Assembly: GCF_900114535.1 (NCBI RefSeq)
Contig: NZ_FOTK01000029.1
Coordinates: 17,988 to 81,987, forward strand
Direction of reading: 5' to 3'
Source: Methylobacterium pseudosasicola
Lineage (GTDB): Bacteria; Pseudomonadota; Alphaproteobacteria; Rhizobiales; Beijerinckiaceae
Length of the DNA stretch: 64,000 nt
In this document: one piece after another, positions 58,906-64,000 of the stretch
Layout: each line of letters opens with the position of its first letter
Position numbering within the stretch: the stretch's first letter is position 1
The notes under the pieces: generated by a model
Database searches by the model: none
Told to the model about the DNA's origin: nothing
What the model saw: only the letters and a program-made list of their open reading frames with translations
Position numbers and translations under genes: made by a program

Positions 58906-59877
58906 GTGCGGGTTTCCCGCTCCTCAGTGGATTCGCGTTCCGGTGCCGGCACTCAAGATCCCGAATATCTCATGCGCCATGCCGTCTACGGCCTGCCGCC
59001 GGTGGACCTCGCCGAGGTTCCCGGTGACGCCGTCCAGGTTTCCCCTCTCATTCCCGGCTCCGCCCGGCTGGAGGATCTGTCCGAGGGCAGCCTCGATGCT
59101 GTGACCGTGCTGGCACCGCCCGGCACGATCGAGCGGCGCTACGTGCTCGCTCACACGTTGCGGGCCCTCGTGCCCGGCGGACGGATGCTGGCGCTCGCCC
59201 CGAAAGACCGGGGTGGCGCTCGGCTGGCCAAGGAACTGGCCGCCTTCGCATGTCACGCCGCCGACGAGCCGCGCCGCCACCACCGGATCTGCAGGCTCGT
59301 GCGACCGCCCGAGCCGGCCGGGCTTGCCACGGCGATCGACGAGGGCGGCCCCCGCCACGTCGACAACCTCGCCCTGTGCACGCAGCCCGGCGTTTTCTCC
59401 TGGGACCGCCTCGATCCCGGCACGGCGTTGCTCCTGGCCAATCTCCCGCCCCTGAAGGGCAAGGGGGCCGATCTCGGCTGCGGCCTCGGGATCCTCGCCC
59501 GGGCGATCCTGGGCTCGTCCGCCGTGACCGCGCTGACGCTCGTCGAGATCGATCGCCGGGCCGTCGAGATGGCGCGCCGCAACGTCGCCGATCCCCGGGC
59601 GACGATCCTCTGGGCCGATATCCGGGCCGCCGGCACGGTGCCGGACGGCCTCGACTTCGTCGTCATGAACCCGCCGTTCCACGATGGCGGAACCGAGGAT
59701 CAGGCGCTCGGCCGCACCTTCATCACCCGGGCCGCGGAGGCTCTGCGCAAGGGCGGCACGCTGTGGCTCGTCGCCAACGCGCACCTGCCCTACGAGACGG
59801 CCCTGGGCGCGGCGTTCCGCGACGTCTCGGTGGCGGTGCAGGCGGGGGGCTACCGGGTCTACGAGGCGCGCCGATGA
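58906..59877 (+). CDS. rsmC: RsmC-type methyltransferase (16S rRNA G1207 N2-methyltransferase family)
   Basis: A class I SAM-dependent methyltransferase of about 323 residues. The C-terminal catalytic domain has KGKGADLGCGLGILARAILGSSAVTALTLVEIDRRAVEMARRN (SAM site), FVVMNPPFHDGG (NPPF active site for guanine-N2) and WLVANAHLPYE, a family hallmark. The N-terminal domain is a degenerate copy, as in E. coli RsmC. The frame opens at GTG 58906; ATG 58972 (MRHAVYGLPPVD) may be the real start. It overlaps the pseudouridine-synthase gene by 4 bases. Confidence 0.83.
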   Translation: MRVSRSSVDSRSGAGTQDPEYLMRHAVYGLPPVDLAEVPGDAVQVSPLIPGSARLEDLSEGSLDAVTVLAPPGTIERRYVLAHTLRALVPGGRMLALAPKDRGGARLAKELAAFACHAADEPRRHHRICRLVRPPEPAGLATAIDEGGPRHVDNLALCTQPGVFSWDRLDPGTALLLANLPPLKGKGADLGCGLGILARAILGSSAVTALTLVEIDRRAVEMARRNVADPRATILWADIRAAGTVPDGLDFVVMNPPFHDGGTEDQALGRTFITRAAEALRKGGTLWLVANAHLPYETALGAAFRDVSVAVQAGGYRVYEARR

Positions 59878-60614
59878 AGGCGGCGAAGTCCGTTCGCCTC
59901 GACAAGCTGCTCGCCAATCTCGGCTACGGGTCGCGCCGCGAGATCCAGGGGCTGGCGCGCGCTGGCGCGATCCGGCTGGACGGCGCCGAGGTGGCGGATG
60001 CCGGCGAACGGATCGCCCTCGATCCCCATCTCCCGACGCGGCTGACGATCCACGATGCACCGGTCGATCCGCTGCCCGGCCTGTGCCTGATGCTGCACAA
60101 GCCGCTGGGCGTGACGTGCTCGCACAAGGAGGCCGGCCCGCTGGTCTACGGGCTGCTGCCCGAGCGCTGGCGCCGGCGCGACCCGCCGCTCTCCACGGTG
60201 GGGCGCCTCGACAAGGAGACCTCTGGCCTGCTGCTGCTCACCGACGACGGCGCGCTGCTGCATCGGATCATCGCCCCCAAGGCGAAGGTGGCGAAGCGCT
60301 ACCGGGTCACCCTCGACCGGCCGCTCAACGGCACCGAGGGAGCGACCTTCGCGTCCGGCACGCTGATGCTGGAGGGCGAGGAGCGCCCCCTGCTGCCGGT
60401 GCAGCTGGAGGTGGAGGATCCGACCCATTGCGCGGTGACGTTGACCGAGGGGCGCTATCATCAGGTGCGCCGGATGTTCGCGGCAATCGGCAACCATGTC
60501 GTGGCGCTGCACCGGGACCGGGTCGGCGGACTCGACCTGCCGACGGACCTGCCGGCCGGGGGATATCGGGTGATGAACGAGGCGGATGTGGCGGCCATTT
60601 TCGCGGGGGGCTGA
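59874..60614 (+). CDS. rsuA: Pseudouridine synthase, RsuA family
   Basis: A 246-residue enzyme with an N-terminal S4 RNA-binding domain (SVRLDKLLANLGYGSRREIQGLARAGAIRLDG) and the RsuA/RluB catalytic motif GRLDKETSGLLLLTDDG (Asp113). The end region EGRYHQVRRMFAAIGNHVVALHRDRVGGL is standard. It most likely makes pseudouridine 516 of 16S rRNA; it may instead be RluE/F-like. Coupled to rsmC by ATGA, which makes a two-gene rRNA-modification operon. Confidence 0.9.
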   Translation: MKAAKSVRLDKLLANLGYGSRREIQGLARAGAIRLDGAEVADAGERIALDPHLPTRLTIHDAPVDPLPGLCLMLHKPLGVTCSHKEAGPLVYGLLPERWRRRDPPLSTVGRLDKETSGLLLLTDDGALLHRIIAPKAKVAKRYRVTLDRPLNGTEGATFASGTLMLEGEERPLLPVQLEVEDPTHCAVTLTEGRYHQVRRMFAAIGNHVVALHRDRVGGLDLPTDLPAGGYRVMNEADVAAIFAGG

Positions 60615-60638
60615 ACACCCCGCTGCCGGGCTACGGCC

Positions 60639-60905
60639 TCAGTGGAGCGACCGGGCGAGGGCGACCACGGCTCCGATGATCGCGAGCGTCTGAAAGCCGA
60701 TCAACCCGGCGACCCAGCGTACGATCTCGGCTCGGGTCTCCGCCAGTTCGACGCGCAGATCCGCCTTCGTGACGAGATCGCCCTGGAGCGCTTCGGCCAT
60801 GGCATCGGCCAAACCTTCGGCCTGCTCGGTCGAGAGCTTGGCCTTGTCCCGGAGCGTCCGGGCGAATTTCAGCGTATCGAACGCCACGGCAGCCATGCTG
60901 GGCAT
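60639..60905 (-). CDS. DUF1640 coiled-coil membrane protein
   Basis: An 88-residue protein with a helical coiled-coil N-terminus (FDTLKFARTLRDKAKLSTEQAEGLADAMAEAL...TKADLRVELAETRAEIVRWV) and a C-terminal membrane helix (AGLIGFQTLAIIGAVVALARSL). This is the DUF1640/CCDC90-like family frequent in alphaproteobacteria, related to the mitochondrial MCUR1 coiled-coil proteins. Start may be 60905 or ATG 60896. It converges on rsuA. Function in bacteria unknown. Confidence 0.8.
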   Translation of the reverse strand: MPSMAAVAFDTLKFARTLRDKAKLSTEQAEGLADAMAEALQGDLVTKADLRVELAETRAEIVRWVAGLIGFQTLAIIGAVVALARSLH

Positions 60906-61122
60906 TATCGGTGTCGAAGGTGCCGGGTTGCAAGCTCCTGATGGGCGGCTACCCCATCCGCGTCACCCGAATCCTTGCGTCCCGCCCCGGGCTCTGCTAA
61001 GCGCCCGCCCATCCCACACGCGGAGCCGGCCTCATGCCTGAATGAGGCGTCTTCCGGTGGCCGCCCGAATTCTTGGGCGGCTGCATCCCTCCGCGGCGGA
61101 TCCAACCGGAGCGTACAAAGAT

Positions 61123-62190
61123 ATGGCCGTCGATTTCTCTATGCGTCAGCTCCTCGAGGCGGGCGCCCATTTCGGTCACCAGGCCCACCGCTGGAACCCG
61201 AAGATGCAACCGTACATCTTCGGCACCCGCAACAACATCCACATCATCGACCTGGCCCAGACCGTGCCGGCGATGCACACCGCGCTGCAGGCCGTGAGCG
61301 ACACCGTCGCCAAGGGCGGCCGCGTGCTGTTCGTGGGCACCAAGCGCCAGGCGGCCGACACGATCGCTGACGCCGCCAAGCGCTCGGCCCAGTACTACGT
61401 CAATTCCCGCTGGCTGGGCGGCATGCTCACCAACTGGAAGACCATTTCGGGCTCGATCGCGCGCCTGCGGAAGGTCACCGAGACGCTGGAGACCGGCGGC
61501 CCGGGCCTGACCAAGAAGGAGCGCCTGATGCTGTCCCGTGAGAAGGACAAGCTCGAGAAGGCGCTCGGCGGCATCAAGGACATGGGCGGCGTGCCCGACC
61601 TGCTGTTCGTGATCGACACCAACAAGGAGCAGCTGGCGATCAAGGAGGCGAACCGCCTCGGGATCCCGGTGGCCGCCATCGTCGACACAAACTGCAACCC
61701 GGACGGCATCACCCACATCGTCCCGGCCAACGACGACGCCGGCCGCGCCATCGCGCTCTACTGCGACCTGATCGCTAAGGCCGCCATCGACGGCATCTCG
61801 CGGGCGCAAGGCTCGTCGGGTGTCGATCTCGGCGCCTCCGAGGAGCCGCAGGCCGAGGAACTGCCGGCCAACGACGACGCGGCCGTCTCAGTCGAGTCCG
61901 ACGCACTCGATCCGGCCGACGTGGCGATGCTCGCCGAGACCACCGAGCATTTCGAGCTGCTCGCCGCCCCGCGCGGCGCGCCGGACGACCTGACCAAGCT
62001 GCACGGCGCCGGTCCGCAGATCGTCCAGAAGCTCAACGATGCCGGCATCTACCATTACTGGCAGATCGCCGCGATGACCCCGGACGAGGTCGCCAAGGTC
62101 GATTCCGACCTGAAGCTCAACGGCCGCATCGACCGTGATTCGTGGGTCTCGCAGGCCCGCGGCTTCGTCGAGGACGCCGCCGCGGTCTGA
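61123..62190 (+). CDS. rpsB: 30S ribosomal protein S2 with C-terminal extension
   Basis: A 355-residue S2. The core (residues 1 to about 228) is typical: FSMRQLLEAGAHFGHQAHRWNPKMQPYIFGTRNNIHIIDL and VNSRWLGGMLTNWKTI. An acidic linker (about 230-285) leads to a helix-hairpin-helix-like domain (288-351, DLTKLHGAGPQIVQKLNDAGIYHYWQIAAMTPDEVAKVDSDL), which is seen in several Hyphomicrobiales S2 proteins and resembles the extension of L21. ATG 61123 starts the normal MAVDFSMRQL. First gene of rpsB-tsf. Confidence 0.97.
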   Translation: MAVDFSMRQLLEAGAHFGHQAHRWNPKMQPYIFGTRNNIHIIDLAQTVPAMHTALQAVSDTVAKGGRVLFVGTKRQAADTIADAAKRSAQYYVNSRWLGGMLTNWKTISGSIARLRKVTETLETGGPGLTKKERLMLSREKDKLEKALGGIKDMGGVPDLLFVIDTNKEQLAIKEANRLGIPVAAIVDTNCNPDGITHIVPANDDAGRAIALYCDLIAKAAIDGISRAQGSSGVDLGASEEPQAEELPANDDAAVSVESDALDPADVAMLAETTEHFELLAAPRGAPDDLTKLHGAGPQIVQKLNDAGIYHYWQIAAMTPDEVAKVDSDLKLNGRIDRDSWVSQARGFVEDAAAV

Positions 62191-62305
62191 GCCTCGGTCC
62201 GTCGTGGCGCCCCGTCATCGGGGCGTCGCGGATCCAGCCATATCGGGCCCGGCCGCTCCCCGCGCGCCGGGCCTCTCTCATCCAGACCACACGAAAGGGA
62301 CCGCC

Positions 62306-63232
62306 ATGGCCAACATCACCGCCGCGATGGTGAAGGAGCTCCGGGAGAAGACCGGCGCGGGCATGATGGACTGCAAGGGCGCGCTCAACGAGACGCAGGG
62401 CGACATCGAGGCGGCCATCGACTGGCTGCGCAAGAAGGGTCTCGCCAAGGCCGCCAAGAAGGCCGGCCGCGTCGCTGCCGAGGGCCTGGTCGCCGTCGAG
62501 TCCGCCGGCCATCACGCCGCGATCGTCGAGGTGAATTCCGAGACCGATTTCGTCGCCCGCAACGATGCCTTCCAGGCCTTCGCCCGCGAGGCCGCCAAGA
62601 TCGCCCTCAACACCGACGGCACCCTGGAGGGCCTCCAGGCCGCCAAGTTCCCGGGCGCAACCGAGACCGTCTCGGAGAAGCTGCAGAGCCTGATCGCCAC
62701 CATCGGCGAGAACATGAACCTGCGCCGGGTCGCCAAGCTCGAAGTGAAAAAGGGCGTCATCGCCTCTTACGTCCACAGCCAGGTCTCGGACGGTCTGGGC
62801 AAGATCGGCGTGCTCGTGGCCCTCGAGTCCGAGGGTGACGTCGAGGCCCTGTCGGCCCTCGGCCGCCAGATCGCCATGCACGTCGCCGCCACCAACCCGG
62901 TGGCGCTGGACGCCTCCGGCGTCGACGCCGCGACCCTGGAGCGCGAGTCGAACATCCTGCGCGAGAAGAACGCCGGCAAGCCGGATCACGTGCTCGCCAA
63001 GATCGTCGAGAGCGGCCTGAAGAGCTACTACAAGGAGGTCACCCTCCTGGAGCAGCCCTTCGTGCATGACGGCTCGAAGACCGTCAGCCAGGTGCTCAAG
63101 GAAGCCGCCGGCAAGGTCGGCGGCCCAGTCACCCTGACCGCGTTTGTCCGCTACGCGCTGGGCGAGGGCATCGAGAAGGAAGACGGCCCGGACTTCGCCA
63201 CCGAAGTCGCCCAGCAGGCCGGCCGCGCCTGA
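62306..63232 (+). CDS. tsf: Elongation factor Ts
   Basis: A 308-residue nucleotide-exchange factor for EF-Tu. N-terminal UBA-like domain ITAAMVKELREKTGAGMMDCKGALNETQGDIEAAIDWLRKKGLAKAAKKAGR, then the EF-Tu-interacting EVNSETDFVARNDAFQAF. The core ends GGPVTLTAFVRYALGEGIEKEDGPDFATEVAQQ. ATG 62306 has GAAAGGGA upstream. It follows rpsB by 115 bp, and a terminator lies 37 bp after the stop. Confidence 0.97.
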   Translation: MANITAAMVKELREKTGAGMMDCKGALNETQGDIEAAIDWLRKKGLAKAAKKAGRVAAEGLVAVESAGHHAAIVEVNSETDFVARNDAFQAFAREAAKIALNTDGTLEGLQAAKFPGATETVSEKLQSLIATIGENMNLRRVAKLEVKKGVIASYVHSQVSDGLGKIGVLVALESEGDVEALSALGRQIAMHVAATNPVALDASGVDAATLERESNILREKNAGKPDHVLAKIVESGLKSYYKEVTLLEQPFVHDGSKTVSQVLKEAAGKVGGPVTLTAFVRYALGEGIEKEDGPDFATEVAQQAGRA

Positions 63233-63269
63233 TTCTTTTTGGACCCTTCGGTCTGACGTTTTTTATGAT

Positions 63270-63298
63270 CCCGTCCGGCGTAAGCCGGGCGGGGTTTT
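63270..63298 (+). terminator. Rho-independent terminator of rpsB-tsf
   Basis: CCCGTCCGGC (63270-63279), loop GTAA, GCCGGGCGGG (63284-63293) make a 10-pair stem with one T-G pair, followed by GTTTTCTTTT. It lies 37 bp after the tsf stop. Confidence 0.9.
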
Positions 63299-63434
63299 CT
63301 TTTGTATTGGGGGGCTTCGATGGCGGCTTGCGCCGCGAGGCGGTGCGGCCGAGCGGCGCCTTTCCCACCCCATCCAACCCCCCTCATCCTTGTAAGTCCA
63401 GTGTCGCGCGATCTGGTAAGGTCGGATCCGCGGC

Positions 63435-63501
63435 GACGGGCAGGACCCCGGCTCATCCTGGGGCTTTGAAGCCCGCACCTCAGCTTGGGAGCCTGCCCGT
63501 C
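63435..63501 (+). ncRNA. Candidate IS110 bridge RNA core (structured left-end region)
   Basis: GACGGGCAGG (63435-63444) pairs perfectly with CCTGCCCGTC (63492-63501). Inside lie CCCCGG...CCTGGGG and a perfect GGGCTT-TG-AAGCCC hairpin. A closed multi-loop 64 bp upstream of an IS110 transposase start matches the place and general form of the bridge RNA known for IS110-group elements. Transcription and the guide loops are not shown by sequence alone. Confidence 0.55.
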
Positions 63502-63564
63502 CCTTCCACGACCCCGGACAGTCGCTCGGGCCGCAAGAGCCCGGTTGCGCAAGGGTGGGGCGGG

Positions 63565-64000
63565 ATGGGACCGGTGTGTGTCGGGATCGACGTGTGCAAG
63601 GCGCGGCTGGACGTGCATGTCCTGCCGCAGGGTCAGGCGTTCGCGGTCGCCCGCGACGGCGCGGGCCTGAGCGATCTGGTGGCGCGCCTGCAGGCGCTGG
63701 GGCCGGATCTGGTGGCGATCGAGGCCACCGGCGGCTTCGAGCAGGTGGCGGCGGCCGCGCTGGCGGGGGCGGGTCTGCCGCTGGTGGTGGTCAACCCGGC
63801 CCAGGTCCGGCACTTCGCCAAGGCGCTGGGCCAGCGGGCCAAGTCGGACCCGATCGACGCCGCGGTGATCGCCCGGTTCGCGGTGGCCACCCGGCCGGCG
63901 GTGCGGCCGCTACCGGACGCGGCCACGCGGCTGCTGGCCGACTTGGTCGCCCGGCGCCGCCAGATCGTCGAGATGCTGGCGGCCGAGAAGAACCGGGCGC
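63565..64000 (+). CDS. IS110-family DEDD recombinase, N-terminal 145 residues
   Basis: Begins ATG 63565 and runs off the window. The RuvC-like domain residues are visible: D9 in CVGIDVCKARLDVHV, E53 in LVAIEATGGFEQ, and D95/D98 in AKSDPIDAAVIARFA, the DEDD set of IS110. The partial chain ends LVARRRQIVEMLAAEKNRA, start of the coiled-coil linker. The enzyme uses the DEDD domain and a downstream serine domain (outside the window) for cut-and-paste recombination guided by a bridge RNA. GC and codon use match the host, so the element is well adapted or long resident. Confidence 0.93.
   Translation, partial: MGPVCVGIDVCKARLDVHVLPQGQAFAVARDGAGLSDLVARLQALGPDLVAIEATGGFEQVAAAALAGAGLPLVVVNPAQVRHFAKALGQRAKSDPIDAAVIARFAVATRPAVRPLPDAATRLLADLVARRRQIVEMLAAEKNRA

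Larger units (their letters stand above)
63300..64000 (+). mobile_element. IS110-family insertion sequence, left part
   Basis: The right edge of the window cuts an IS110-family element. The transposase begins at 63565; the non-coding 250 bp before it, after the tsf terminator, should contain the left end. The exact left border cannot be set because IS110 elements lack terminal inverted repeats in most cases. The insertion is in the intergenic space after tsf and disrupts no gene that I can see. Confidence 0.75.

Overview
The window is about 70% GC, densely coded on both strands and full of ATGA/GTGA-type gene overlaps. Gene content points to an alphaproteobacterium of the order Hyphomicrobiales, most likely Methylobacterium or Methylorubrum. 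The reasons are FlaF/FlbT flagellin regulators, a Caulobacter-type XylB, a CheZ of the alphaproteobacterial kind, the uvrC-pgsA-moaD and lgt-midA-pgeF gene orders, ribosomal protein S2 with a long C-terminal extension, a DUF1640 protein, and hairpin-rich intergenic repeats. This is inference from gene content; no 16S or marker tree was run.

Layout. 1-6.4 kb: end of a flagellin-regulation locus (flaF, flbT), an isolated D-xylose dehydrogenase, a DMT exporter, a TetR regulator divergent from an oxidoreductase with a clean operator between them, and an RraA-family protein behind a 31-bp near-perfect palindrome. 6.1-9.9 kb: uvrC-pgsA-moaD and cheZ. 10.2-15.1 kb: an L,D-transpeptidase and a three-gene iron/siderophore operon (RhtX/FptX-like transporter, FhuF reductase, ABC exporter). 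15.1-19.5 kb: housekeeping and small secreted proteins (nnrD, histidine phosphatase, CinA domain, beta-carbonic anhydrase).

19.5-39.6 kb is a sulfur-acquisition region: metY, OsmC, a sulfonate-type binding protein, SoxCD-type sulfite dehydrogenase, a YeiH-type exporter with a coupled cysteine protein, a complete sulfonate-type ABC operon with an FMN monooxygenase, then metQ-metQ-metN-metI, two SfnB-like flavoproteins (the second broken by one amber codon) and a second FMN monooxygenase. The logic is uptake of organosulfur compounds, FMNH2-dependent desulfonation, sulfide capture by MetY, and disposal of surplus sulfite by SoxCD or export. No dedicated FMN reductase is present, so reduced flavin must come from elsewhere.

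39.7-63.2 kb is mostly core genome: DUF2076 protein, porin, pgeF-midA-lgt, a VOC/SMP-30/cupin operon, dnaB, rplI-DUF2232-rpsR-rpsF, pdxJ-acpS, lepB-rnc-era, an S9 peptidase, rsmC-rsuA and rpsB-tsf. The window ends inside an IS110-family element sitting just downstream of the tsf terminator; its structured left-end non-coding region is a candidate bridge RNA. I see no CRISPR array, tRNA, rRNA, prophage or canonical defence system.
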